From: Hyphomicrobiales bacterium
GTDB lineage: Bacteria; Pseudomonadota; Alphaproteobacteria; Rhizobiales; Beijerinckiaceae
Direction: 5' to 3'
Length of the DNA stretch: 64,000 bases
Assembly (NCBI GenBank): GCA_016716745.1
Contig: JADJVD010000001.1
Span: forward strand, 434,001 to 498,000
Shown here: positions 1-8,259 of the stretch, in pieces
How the letters are laid out: the number at the start of each line of letters is the position of its first letter
How positions within the stretch are numbered: the first letter of the stretch is position 1
The notes under the pieces: generated by a model
Seen by the model: only the letters and a program-made list of their open reading frames with translations
The model's database searches: none
Told to the model about the DNA's origin: nothing
Position numbers and translations under genes: made by a program

Positions 1-928
1 CATAGCCGTTGTAGATCTGCGGGCAGAACTCGTTGATCACCCGTTCCATCGTCGAGGCCGCGATCGCGGCGCCGCCGGTGGTGATCACGCGCAGACTGGA
101 GACGTCGTAGGTCTTGAACTGCGGATGAAACAGCATCTCCTGAATCTGCGTCGGCACGGCGAACAGCGTCGTCGCCCGATGTCTCTCGATCGCCTTCAGC
201 GTATTCTCGGCTTCGTAGCGTCCCATCACGATATTCGTGCCGCCGACCATCAGGTGCGGGATGAAGAACGCCTGCATGCCGCCGACGTGATAGAGCGGCG
301 CGATGTGAAGCGCGACATCGGCATGTTGCAGCCCGTATTCCATCACGCAATTGGTCGAGATGGCGATGTCGTTGGCGTGGCTGTGCATCACGCCTTTCGG
401 CCGTCCGGTGGTGCCGGACGTGTAGACGATGGCCGACAGGTCGCCGGTTGCGGGCGTGAGACGAACCTCCCCGGCGTCGACGGCGTTCTCGATCAACGTA
501 TCGAAATGATGGTGGCCGGGCGGCGCATTCGCCGGATCGTAGGCGCAGGAAATGAAGTCGTGGACACTGCGGACGCGACGTTGCACCTCGAGCGCGTTTT
601 CACTCAGAAAGCGCCCGTAGATCAGAACGCGTGCGCCGGAATCCCGCATGATGTGGGCCACTTCGCCGGCGGCCGCCCGGAAGTTGATCGGCACCGCGAC
701 TGCGCCCAGCATCTGCGTGGCGAAATAGGTGGTGACCGAGTTTTCCGACGTGCTGACATAGAACGCGACGCGATCTGTCGGGCGCACGCCAAGGTCGGCG
801 AGCGCCTGGGCGAAACGGCGCACGCGGATGTGCCATTCGCGATACGTCCAGCGCCTGTCCTCGTAGATCAACGCGGTGTGGTCTGGATAGCGCTCGACGG
901 TCTGCACAAAAATGCTGGCAATATCCAT
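1..928 (-). CDS. AMP-binding acyl-CoA ligase/synthetase, C-terminus beyond the window
   Basis: Activates a carboxylic acid to its CoA thioester through an acyl-adenylate. The reading frame starts at ATG 928 (protein MDIASIFVQTVERY) and runs off the left edge, so about 309 residues are seen. The adenylate-forming signature YTSGTTGRPKG lies near residue 175, followed by APLYHVGG and a TGGAAI segment near the edge, typical of the N-terminal domain of this family. The start is 28 bp downstream of the acyl-CoA dehydrogenase gene in the same direction, so it is probably the last known gene of the transporter operon. By context the substrate could be a betaine-type acid, as with CaiC or gamma-butyrobetaine CoA ligases. 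That is inference; substrate residues cannot be read here. Confidence 0.9.
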   Translation of the reverse strand, partial: MDIASIFVQTVERYPDHTALIYEDRRWTYREWHIRVRRFAQALADLGVRPTDRVAFYVSTSENSVTTYFATQMLGAVAVPINFRAAAGEVAHIMRDSGARVLIYGRFLSENALEVQRRVRSVHDFISCAYDPANAPPGHHHFDTLIENAVDAGEVRLTPATGDLSAIVYTSGTTGRPKGVMHSHANDIAISTNCVMEYGLQHADVALHIAPLYHVGGMQAFFIPHLMVGGTNIVMGRYEAENTLKAIERHRATTLFAVPTQIQEMLFHPQFKTYDVSSLRVITTGGAAIAASTMERVINEFCPQIYNGY

Positions 929-956
929 GATCGTTCCGGGGCGGGCTGGGCCGGGT

Positions 957-2147
957 TCAGAGATTGGGTTTGAGCGAGGGCAAATCGGCTGATGCGATGA
1001 GATACTTCGCCATCTCCGACGTGCCGCCGACGATCGGCAAGGCGCGCGAGTCGCGGTAGATCTGCTCGGCGCGCCCATATTCGGCGGTAATTCCGTCGCC
1101 GCCGAGAACCTGCACCGTCTCGTTGGCGCAATATGTGGCCGTCTCCGTGGCGACGAGCTTGGCGATGGCCGCCGGCTTCATCAGGCTCTTGCCGGCGACG
1201 CCGGAGTCGTAGAGCTTGGCGGCGCGATAGGTCAGCAGCTCCGCTGCGTCGATGCGCCAGCTCATCTCGGCGATCTTGCTCCAGATCAGCTGTTTGCAAC
1301 CGAGCTTCTGGCCGAAGGCCTCGCGGGTCTGCGCATGCCGCGTCGCGATGTCGAAGGCGCTGCGCGCCACGCCAAGCCCCGAACCGCCCAGGATGACACG
1401 CTCGAAATTGAACATGCCGACCATGATGCGCGAGCCGGCGTTTGGTTCGCCGAGCAGGTTCTCGGCGGGAACGCGACAGCCGTCGAATTCGACCTCGCCG
1501 ACCACGCAGCCGCGTCGACCCATGAACGTGTAGCGCCGGGGGAAGGAGAGCCCGGGCGTGCCGCGCGGCACCACGACGGCGCTCATGCCCTTGCCGGGCG
1601 GAGCGGTCGGGTCGGTGATGCCGTAGACGATATAGACGTCGGCGACGGCGGCGTTCGAGATGTAGCGCTTGAGGCCATGGATGACGTATTCATCGCGCGC
1701 CGCATCGTACTCGATGCGCGTCTGCATGCCCGACGTGTCGGACCCGGCCGCGGGCTCGGTGACGCAGATGGCGCCGATGGTGTGTCCGTCGACGATGCCC
1801 GGAAGATACCGATCGCGCACAGCCGCGGTGGCGTGACGATGCAGCGGATAGGCGCAGCTCAGGGCCGTCGCGATCGTCGTCTCGAACGCATAATTGATAT
1901 AGGCGGATTCCTCGGAGAGGATGGTCGCATGCGTCAGGCCCGGCCGGGCGAGCGAGCCTCGATACAGGTCGGCGAACATGAGCTTGAGGTAGCCGGCCTC
2001 GCCGAGCGCTCGCACGACGGCCTTGATGGCCTCCCAGCTGTCCTCGTGCTCGATGGCCCGCGCGCGCGGGGCCAGCTCCCGCGCAAGGAATTCCGACGCC
2101 TCGACACGAAACGTCTTGTCGGCGTCGTCGAGAATGAAGTCTCGCAT
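957..2147 (-). CDS. Acyl-CoA dehydrogenase family flavoprotein
   Basis: 396 residues, the usual length for a soluble FAD acyl-CoA dehydrogenase that makes an enoyl-CoA and passes electrons to ETF. The family motif ICVTEPAAGSD is at 127-137 and the C-terminal flavin segment VLGGDGITAEYG at 347-358. In medium- and short-chain enzymes the catalytic base is a Glu in YEGTSE. Here that stretch reads IVGGTSEMA (372-380) with Gly instead. A Glu at 249 in NFERVILGG matches the helix-G base of isovaleryl-CoA dehydrogenase, so the enzyme is probably active with the isovaleryl-type arrangement. It lies 79 bp after the transporter binding-protein gene and before the CoA ligase gene, which suggests oxidation of an imported acid after CoA activation. 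Confidence 0.92.
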   Translation of the reverse strand: MRDFILDDADKTFRVEASEFLARELAPRARAIEHEDSWEAIKAVVRALGEAGYLKLMFADLYRGSLARPGLTHATILSEESAYINYAFETTIATALSCAYPLHRHATAAVRDRYLPGIVDGHTIGAICVTEPAAGSDTSGMQTRIEYDAARDEYVIHGLKRYISNAAVADVYIVYGITDPTAPPGKGMSAVVVPRGTPGLSFPRRYTFMGRRGCVVGEVEFDGCRVPAENLLGEPNAGSRIMVGMFNFERVILGGSGLGVARSAFDIATRHAQTREAFGQKLGCKQLIWSKIAEMSWRIDAAELLTYRAAKLYDSGVAGKSLMKPAAIAKLVATETATYCANETVQVLGGDGITAEYGRAEQIYRDSRALPIVGGTSEMAKYLIASADLPSLKPNL

Positions 2148-2226
2148 CGCTGGCTCAGGTCCTGGCTGTCTGTCGGGCGGGGTCGAAATGAAGGCGGCGC
2201 CTGGCCCTCGCCAGGCGCCGGACGCG

Positions 2227-3111
2227 TCAGATCAGCTTCATTTCCTTGAGGTAGGACGTAGCGACCGCCTCGACCGTCTGCTTTTCGACGTCGATACGGG
2301 CGTTGAGCTTGGCCATGGTCTGGTCATCGAGCTTGCTGGACAGTTCGTTCAGCGCGTCGGCGATCTTCGGCGACTTGTCGAGCACGGCTTTACGCACAAC
2401 CGGGGTCATGGCGTAGTTGGGGAAGTAGCCCTTGTCGTCCGCCAGAATGACGAAATCGAACGCGGGCACGCGCCCGTCCGTGGCGAACACCAGGCCCACA
2501 TCGACCTGCGCGTCCTTCAGAGCCTGATAGACGAGGCCGGTGTCCATGCGGACCACGTTGTCGCGGCCGAACTCGAAACCGTACATCGTCTGCAGCGGCG
2601 AGAGTCCGTCGGGGCGCGCATAGAATTCGGCGTTGCAGGCGAATTTGAGCGCCTGACCGCCTTTGACCTTGGTCGCAAGGTCGGACAGGCTCTTGACGCC
2701 CTTGGCGGCGGCGTCGGACTTCCGCATGGCCAGCGCATAGGTGTTGTTTGCCTTGGAGGGGTTGAGCCAGACGAGGCCCTTGGCGGCGTCAAGCTCCTTC
2801 ACCTTCGCATAGGTCGCCGCGGCGTCGAGTTTCTCCTTGACCTTGTTGTAGGTGATGAGCGACGTGCCGGTATATTCCCAGTACACGTCGATCTGGCCGG
2901 CTTCCTGCGCCTGCCGCAGCGGAGCCGAGCCCATGCCGGCGCGCTTGTCGACCTCGAAGCCCTTGGCCTTCAGAAGCTGGGAGGTCATCTCGGAGATCAG
3001 CTGCTGCTCCGTGAAGTTCTTGCCTCCGACGACGACGGTCTGAGCGACGGCCGGAGCGGCGCAGCCGAAAAACAAGGCGGCGACGATGGCGGTGAGTTTT
3101 GATCGGAACAC
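2227..3111 (-). CDS. Glycine betaine/carnitine/choline-type ABC transporter substrate-binding protein
   Basis: 294-residue periplasmic receptor of the OpuAC/OsmF type. A Sec signal peptide covers roughly residues 1-24, with cleavage after APAVAQ. The mature start VVVGGKNFTEQQLISEM is the hallmark of quaternary-ammonium receptors, and a tyrosine-rich stretch (DVYWEYTGTSLITYN) follows, where aromatic residues usually form the cationic ligand box. The start is GTG at 3111, supported by an AAGGAG ribosome site about 7 bases upstream; the ATG at 3116 is out of frame. It lies 39 bp downstream of a permease gene, so the four transporter genes form one unit. The ligand (betaine, choline, carnitine or a relative) cannot be fixed from sequence. 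Confidence 0.93.
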   Translation of the reverse strand: MFRSKLTAIVAALFFGCAAPAVAQTVVVGGKNFTEQQLISEMTSQLLKAKGFEVDKRAGMGSAPLRQAQEAGQIDVYWEYTGTSLITYNKVKEKLDAAATYAKVKELDAAKGLVWLNPSKANNTYALAMRKSDAAAKGVKSLSDLATKVKGGQALKFACNAEFYARPDGLSPLQTMYGFEFGRDNVVRMDTGLVYQALKDAQVDVGLVFATDGRVPAFDFVILADDKGYFPNYAMTPVVRKAVLDKSPKIADALNELSSKLDDQTMAKLNARIDVEKQTVEAVATSYLKEMKLI

Positions 3112-3150
3112 GGCATTCTCCTTTTGCTGGTCTGGTGGCTTAGGCGGAGA

Positions 3151-3888
3151 CTATCGAAGTGGGTTCACGCCGCGCGGGACGAGCCAGTACTGGATCTGCC
3201 CCACGAGGAAGTCGGCGACGATTGCGAGCAGCGCGGTTGGAATTGCGCCTGCCAGCAGCATTGTCGGCTCCATCAGATCGATGCCGGTGAAGATCAGTTC
3301 CCCGAGGCCGCCCGCGCCGATCAGGAAGGCGAGCGGCGCGGTGCCGACATTGATCACCAGCGCGGTCCGTATGCCGGCCAGAATGACGAACAGCGCGTTC
3401 GGCAATTCGACCTGCCACAGGATCTGGTTGCGCGTCATGCCCATGCCCCGCGCCGCGTCGATCAAGGCCTCCGGAACCGCGCGCAGCCCGGAGATCGTAT
3501 TGCTGACGATCGGCAGCAGGGTCAGGACGGCCAATCCGAAAATGGCGGCCGGGGCGCCGATTCCCAGGATCGCCATGGCGATCGCAAGTTTCGCCAGCGT
3601 CGGCACCGTCGCGCCAAGATTGACGACCGGCAGCACGATGTCGGCGTAGCGTCGAAAATGCGGCCGGGTCAGCACGACGCCGATGCCAATGCCGACCACG
3701 ATAGCGATGGCCGCCGATGCGCCGACCAGCCGCAACTGTTGCCGGACCAGATAGAGAACGTCCGCAGAATGCTTCAGCACCGACGGGACAGTCCCCGTCG
3801 CCTGCCCATAGGCGCCGAGCGCAAACACCAGGAGCAGCAGGATTGGTTGCCAGCTCCAACGGTTTTCCGAGGCCGCGACGCCCGTCAT
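3151..3888 (-). CDS. Quaternary-amine ABC transporter permease (second)
   Basis: 245-residue inner-membrane permease of the OpuCB/OpuCD kind, with an N-terminal membrane anchor and about five further hydrophobic segments. The cytoplasmic EAA loop that docks the ATPase is visible as DAARGMGMTRNQILWQ, followed by the conserved IGAGGLGELIF. The ATG at 3888 overlaps the stop of the ATPase gene as ATGA, which decides the start; a longer frame reaching 3984 would run 96 bases into that gene. Two dissimilar permeases flank one ATPase gene here, as in the heterodimeric OpuC/OpuB/Osm transporters. Confidence 0.92.
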   Translation of the reverse strand: MTGVAASENRWSWQPILLLLVFALGAYGQATGTVPSVLKHSADVLYLVRQQLRLVGASAAIAIVVGIGIGVVLTRPHFRRYADIVLPVVNLGATVPTLAKLAIAMAILGIGAPAAIFGLAVLTLLPIVSNTISGLRAVPEALIDAARGMGMTRNQILWQVELPNALFVILAGIRTALVINVGTAPLAFLIGAGGLGELIFTGIDLMEPTMLLAGAIPTALLAIVADFLVGQIQYWLVPRGVNPLR

Positions 3889-4994
3889 TTGCCGTGTCCT
3901 GTCGCCAGGCTGAGCGAATTGGTAATGGCTCGTTGCGTGATGTAGCCCTTCAGCTTGCCGCTCTCGTCGACGCAGGCGAGCCACGTCACTGCGTTGGCGA
4001 ACATCAGCGAGACGGCCGTGCGGACGTCCGATGACGTCCGCACGCTCGCGGGAAGGCTTTCAAGATGTTCCGCGATGTGACCATTTCGTCCCCGGGCGAT
4101 CTCGAATCGCAGCATCCCGATAGGATGCCCCTCGTCGTCGACGACGGGCAGACCGTCGAGATCATGCTCCTCCGCCAGCTTCGCGGCGCGTTCAAATGAA
4201 TCGCCTGCCTTCAGGGTGGGGCAGTCGGCCTGCATGACATTGGCCACGGACATCAGCCGCAGACGCTTGAGGGCCCGATCCGAGCCGACGAAATCAGCCA
4301 CGAACGCGTTGAGCGGATGAGCCAGAATGGTGTCGGGCGTGTCGCACTGGACCAGCTTGCCGTCGCGAAAGATCGCGATCCTGTTCGCCATCTTGACCGC
4401 CTCGTCAATGTCGTGACTGACGAAGACGACGGTCTTCTTGAGCGAGGCCTGCAGCTTCATGAACTCGTCCTGGATCACCTCGCGGTTGATCGGATCGATC
4501 GCGCCGAACGGCTCGTCCATCAGCAGGACCGGGGGATCGGCGGCGAGCGCGCGGATGACGCCGACCCTTTGCTGCTGCCCGCCCGAGAGTTGCTTGGGAT
4601 AGCGCTTCAGGAAGATGCCCGGGTTGAGATTGACCAGATCGAGCAGTTCCGCGGCGCGTTTGCGCGATTTCGCGCGATCCCAGCCCAACAGGTCCGGCAC
4701 GACGCAAATGTTGTCCTCGATCGTCTTGTTGGGGAACAGACCTATCTGCTGGATGACATAGCCGATCGAGCGGCGCAGCTGCACTTCGTCCGTGCTGCTG
4801 GTGTCCTTGCCGTCGATGAAGATCTTGCCGGACGTCGGCGTGACGAGCCGGTTGATCATGCGCATCGTGGTGGTCTTGCCGCACCCGGAGGGGCCAAGCA
4901 GCACGCACACTTCACCCGCGCCGACCGTCATGTCGACGGCGTCGACGGCCGTGAGCGCGCCGTACGTCTTGGTCAATCGCTCAAGCCGGATCAT
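3885..4994 (-). CDS. Quaternary-amine ABC transporter ATP-binding protein with CBS domains
   Basis: 369 residues, OpuCA/ProV-like. The nucleotide-binding domain comes first: Walker A GPSGCGKTT near residue 34, signature LSGGQQQRVGV, Walker B VLLMDEPFGAID and switch histidine in VSHDIDE. Two CBS repeats follow from about residue 240, one starting MSVANVMQADCPTLKAG with VVDDEGHPIGMLR, the other near TAVSLMFANAVTWLACVDES. In OpuA/OpuC such repeats tune transport to ionic strength or nucleotides, so the transporter may serve osmoprotection as well as nutrition. The start ATG 4994 is 28 bp after the first permease gene, and the 3' end overlaps the second permease gene by 4 bp. Confidence 0.94.
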   Translation of the reverse strand: MIRLERLTKTYGALTAVDAVDMTVGAGEVCVLLGPSGCGKTTTMRMINRLVTPTSGKIFIDGKDTSSTDEVQLRRSIGYVIQQIGLFPNKTIEDNICVVPDLLGWDRAKSRKRAAELLDLVNLNPGIFLKRYPKQLSGGQQQRVGVIRALAADPPVLLMDEPFGAIDPINREVIQDEFMKLQASLKKTVVFVSHDIDEAVKMANRIAIFRDGKLVQCDTPDTILAHPLNAFVADFVGSDRALKRLRLMSVANVMQADCPTLKAGDSFERAAKLAEEHDLDGLPVVDDEGHPIGMLRFEIARGRNGHIAEHLESLPASVRTSSDVRTAVSLMFANAVTWLACVDESGKLKGYITQRAITNSLSLATGHGK

Positions 4995-5022
4995 TGACTG
5001 ACCTTGAGTTCGAGTGCCGGAA

Positions 5023-5673
5023 TCATGTGCGCAACTCCCGCGGCGTGAGCCAGCGCTGGAACAGCAGCAGCGAGTAGTCGGCGGCGACCGCGAGCAGGCT
5101 GACGAACAGCGCGCCGGTCAGAAGCTGCCGGATGTCGGTCTGCGAAATGCCGCGCGAGATGAACACGCCGAGGCCGCCGGCGCCGATATAGGTGGCGATC
5201 GTCGCGATCGCGATGCCAAGGACAACGGCGTTCCGGACGCCGCTGATGATGATCGGCATCGAGATCGGCAACTCGACCTCGCGCAGTCTCTGGAAGGCGG
5301 TCATGCCCATGCCGCGCGCAGCGTCGCGCAACGTCGGATCGACGTTCATGATGGCGGTGTAGGTGTTGCGGATGATCGGAAGCTGGGAATAGACGATCAG
5401 CGCCAGAACCGCCGGCACATAGCCAATGCCGTAGCCGAACGGCGCCAGGAGCGGAATCAGGAGGCCAAACAGCGCGATCGACGGGATCGTCATCATCATG
5501 GAAGCGACATAGAGGACCCGGGTCGCCACCTTCTGGTTCTGGGTGATCGCGATACCGATTGGCACGCCCAGCAGGATCGCAATGCCGACCGACACGCAGA
5601 CGATGGAGAGATGCTCCATCGTGCGTTGCCCAATGACGCTCCAGTTCGCGTTGATAAAAGCGAGCGTTTCCAT
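5023..5673 (-). CDS. Quaternary-amine ABC transporter permease (first)
   Basis: 216-residue integral membrane permease and the first gene of the transporter unit. About five or six hydrophobic segments are visible, with the EAA-type ATPase-docking loop DAARGMGMTAFQRLREVE and the motif YIGAGGLGVFISRG. A GGGAGG ribosome site lies 4-5 bases before ATG 5673. The 167-bp gap upstream, to the end of the GlxA-type regulator gene at 5841, is the only space in this stretch large enough for a promoter and operator. That suggests separate, probably regulator-controlled, transcription of the transport and CoA genes. Confidence 0.92.
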   Translation of the reverse strand: METLAFINANWSVIGQRTMEHLSIVCVSVGIAILLGVPIGIAITQNQKVATRVLYVASMMMTIPSIALFGLLIPLLAPFGYGIGYVPAVLALIVYSQLPIIRNTYTAIMNVDPTLRDAARGMGMTAFQRLREVELPISMPIIISGVRNAVVLGIAIATIATYIGAGGLGVFISRGISQTDIRQLLTGALFVSLLAVAADYSLLLFQRWLTPRELRT

Positions 5674-5840
5674 CGGCCTCCCAGGGGGCGGCGGGTCACG
5701 TTCCCACCGTCGTTACGACCAGCGCGCCCCAGTTTGGTCTGTGGTCGCCCGGCCGAAGCCCTGCCGCCAAGATGCTCCGCCGGCCGGAACGCAGATATCA
5801 GAAAACCGACACGCGGCATCATGTCGCCGTCACGCGGGCC

Positions 5841-6824
5841 TCAGACGGCGGCTCTGCTCGCCCGGCCAGGGTTTGCGCGGGCGGCGCTGGGCGTCGCGCC
5901 AAACCGCGCCCGGTAGTGCTGGCCGAGATGCGACGAGCTTGAAAAGCCGCACGCCAGGGCGATCGCGGTTATCGATTGGGTCGACTGCGTCAACAGCTTG
6001 TGGGCTTCCTTGAGGCGAAGCTCCATGTAGAACTTCGCAGGACTGGCGCCGAGGGCCTTGCCGAAGATGCGTTCGAGTTGCCGCTCCGACGTTTCGGCGA
6101 TGCCGGCGAGCGCACGGGTCGAAAGCGGGTTGGAAATATTGGCTTCCATGGCGAGGACGAGTTTTGTCAGGCGCTCGTCGCTCACGCCGTGGCGCCACTG
6201 CACGTCCATGCGCTGCGCCTCGCTGGCGTTGCGCAACCGGCCATGGAGAAAGTTGTCGGCGATGTCGGCGGTCAGCTGGTGCCCGTGCTTGTCCGCGATC
6301 AGCGCGAGCATCAGATCAAGCGACGCCACGCCGCCGGCCGCCGTCATCCGGTTGCGGTCGATACAGTAGAGCACGCGCTCGACCGTGCATTCGGGGTGCT
6401 CCTCGACGAGCGAGAGCAGGCGCTCCCAGTGGATCGTGCAGCGATAGCCCCCGAGCAGGCCGGCGCGGGCGAGAACCAGGGCGCCGTTGCTCAGCGCCCC
6501 GATGGGGATGCGTCGAACCGCGAGTTTGCGGAGCCAGGCGAATGTGCGCCGATCCTGGTAGGAATCCAGATCCGAACTGGCGACGACGAAAGCCAGGTCG
6601 AAATCGTTCGACCGGTCCGGGATCGGCTGGCAAATGACCTGGAAATCCGAGCTCGATCGAACGGGCGCGCCGTCGACGCTGAGCAGCCGCCACTCGTAGA
6701 GCCGCCGGCCCGATATCTCGTTGGCGGCCCTCAGCGGCTCGGTCGCCGCCGTCAGCGCCATCATCGAGAAACCCGGGATCAGCAGGAATCCCACGCATTC
6801 GGGACGAGTCGGGCTGATGGTCAT
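5841..6824 (-). CDS. GlxA-family (DJ-1/PfpI plus AraC HTH) transcriptional regulator
   Basis: 327-residue two-domain activator. Residues about 10-185 form a DJ-1/PfpI-like sensing domain (start CVGFLLIPGFSMMALTAATE; the region after SNGALVLARAGLLGG corresponds to the nucleophile-elbow area). Residues about 220-318 form the AraC-type double helix-turn-helix, with NPLSTRALAGIAETSERQLER and the C-terminal signature ALACGFSSSSHLGQHY. Known relatives CdhR, GbdR and ArgR-type proteins control carnitine, betaine and arginine catabolism. It sits between the MmgE/PrpD gene and the transporter unit, all on the minus strand, so it most likely controls these flanking genes. The effector is unknown. Confidence 0.92.
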   Translation of the reverse strand: MTISPTRPECVGFLLIPGFSMMALTAATEPLRAANEISGRRLYEWRLLSVDGAPVRSSSDFQVICQPIPDRSNDFDLAFVVASSDLDSYQDRRTFAWLRKLAVRRIPIGALSNGALVLARAGLLGGYRCTIHWERLLSLVEEHPECTVERVLYCIDRNRMTAAGGVASLDLMLALIADKHGHQLTADIADNFLHGRLRNASEAQRMDVQWRHGVSDERLTKLVLAMEANISNPLSTRALAGIAETSERQLERIFGKALGASPAKFYMELRLKEAHKLLTQSTQSITAIALACGFSSSSHLGQHYRARFGATPSAARANPGRASRAAV

Positions 6825-6900
6825 GACGCCTTCGAAGATCGCCCTGCGTCCTGCCTTGAACGCCTGAAACTAGCGGGTGCTGGCCGATCGGGCAAACGCG

Positions 6901-8259
6901 TCAGCATTGCGCGCCCTTCGCGGCGGCCGGCGGCGAAACAAGCTGCGCGACGAGATCGTCGAGCGCTGCAGGCCTGGCGTCGAGCTCCGCGATCGCCGCC
7001 TCGATGGCGCTGATCCGGGACGGGGCGAGCCCCGATGCGAGTTCGCGAAATTTGGCGACGATGTCCGCATCGCTCAGAGGTTGCTCGGGATCGCCGCGCG
7101 CCGTCATCGGCGGGGATTGCAGAACGGCGCCGGACTTCAGATGAACCCTCGCGGCCGCCCGGCGGCTCGCCGGAAATTCGGCGCTGAGCCCGGCGTCCTC
7201 CACAAGGTCGATCCGCGCAAGGAAGTCGGCGATGCGGGGATCGCCAAGACCGCTGTCGGACATTTCCGCGACGCCGATCGAACCGCGCGCAAGCATCGCG
7301 GCGAGCGGGAACCCGAGGGCGTATTGGGCCGCCTCGGTCGACGTCGGCGGCGCCGCGCCGAGCCTGACGCCCTCGGCAAAAGTGCTGATCTGGACACGCG
7401 CGATGTCGTCGGCCTCGAGCCTGTGTTCGCGCATCAGCAGGGCGACGGCTTCAATGGCCGGCTGCGCCCAGCGGCACACAGGCCACGGCTTGAAATAGGC
7501 TTCCAGAATGCGCCAGCGGGTTCCCAGATCGGCCCAGATCGGTTTCGAGGGTTCCGCCTCGACGGTCAGCGCCGGCGCGCCGGTGAATCCCGCGGCCGCG
7601 AGATCGCAGGCGGACATGCCGGCCAGCGATCCCCAGCCGGACCCGTCTTTCACCATGGTCGGATGATCGATGCAGCGCATCATCTGGCTGCGCGGCCCAT
7701 GATACTCGGCGATGCCGAGGGCATGCCGCGTCTGTTCCGGGGACAGGCCGAAAACCCGCGCGCCCATCGCCGCGACGCCGAGGGCGTTCCAGGCGCCCGA
7801 CGTGTGGTAGTCGCAAGCGCTGGCATGCAGCGCGACGCCGGCGCGCGTCGCAATTTCATAGCCGAGCGCCAGCGTCGTCAGAAATCGCCTGCCGTCGAGA
7901 CGCCCTGTCGATTGCGCCATCGCGACGAGGGCCGGAAACAGCGCGACGCCGGAATGCCCCTTGGTCAGGCGATGACCGTCATGCGCGTCGAAGGAATCGA
8001 TGGTCGTGGCGCCGGCAAAGGCCGCGCCCGCCCGGCTGACCCATCGCCCGTCAAACAGCAGCTGCGCCCCGCCGACGCCGCCGGCGCCGAACTGCGCCGC
8101 AGCATAATCGTGCGCGATCGCCGACATCCGCGTCATGCGGCCCGCCGCCGCCACCCCGACGAGGTCGAGCAGGCATCGCTTCGCCTGACGCACGACGGCG
8201 GGCGGCAGCTCATCATAGGTCAGGCCGTGAATGACGTGCGTCAGGTCGGAGCGGGGCAT
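6901..8259 (-). CDS. MmgE/PrpD family protein
   Basis: 452 residues, the normal size of the family that includes 2-methylcitrate dehydratase PrpD, cis-aconitate decarboxylase and iminodisuccinate epimerase. Family features are the N-terminal VVRQAKRCLLDLVGVAAAGR, the central TTIDSFDAHDGHRLTKGHSG (Asp/His-rich active-site stretch) and FKPWPVCRWAQPAIEA. The start is ATG 8259 (MPRSDLTHVIHG), which overlaps the end of the amidohydrolase gene by 19 bp and shows translational coupling. The frame stays open upstream of this ATG, but that part only mirrors the amidohydrolase coding sequence. The exact reaction (dehydratase, epimerase or decarboxylase) cannot be inferred. Confidence 0.9.
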   Translation of the reverse strand: MPRSDLTHVIHGLTYDELPPAVVRQAKRCLLDLVGVAAAGRMTRMSAIAHDYAAAQFGAGGVGGAQLLFDGRWVSRAGAAFAGATTIDSFDAHDGHRLTKGHSGVALFPALVAMAQSTGRLDGRRFLTTLALGYEIATRAGVALHASACDYHTSGAWNALGVAAMGARVFGLSPEQTRHALGIAEYHGPRSQMMRCIDHPTMVKDGSGWGSLAGMSACDLAAAGFTGAPALTVEAEPSKPIWADLGTRWRILEAYFKPWPVCRWAQPAIEAVALLMREHRLEADDIARVQISTFAEGVRLGAAPPTSTEAAQYALGFPLAAMLARGSIGVAEMSDSGLGDPRIADFLARIDLVEDAGLSAEFPASRRAAARVHLKSGAVLQSPPMTARGDPEQPLSDADIVAKFRELASGLAPSRISAIEAAIAELDARPAALDDLVAQLVSPPAAAKGAQC

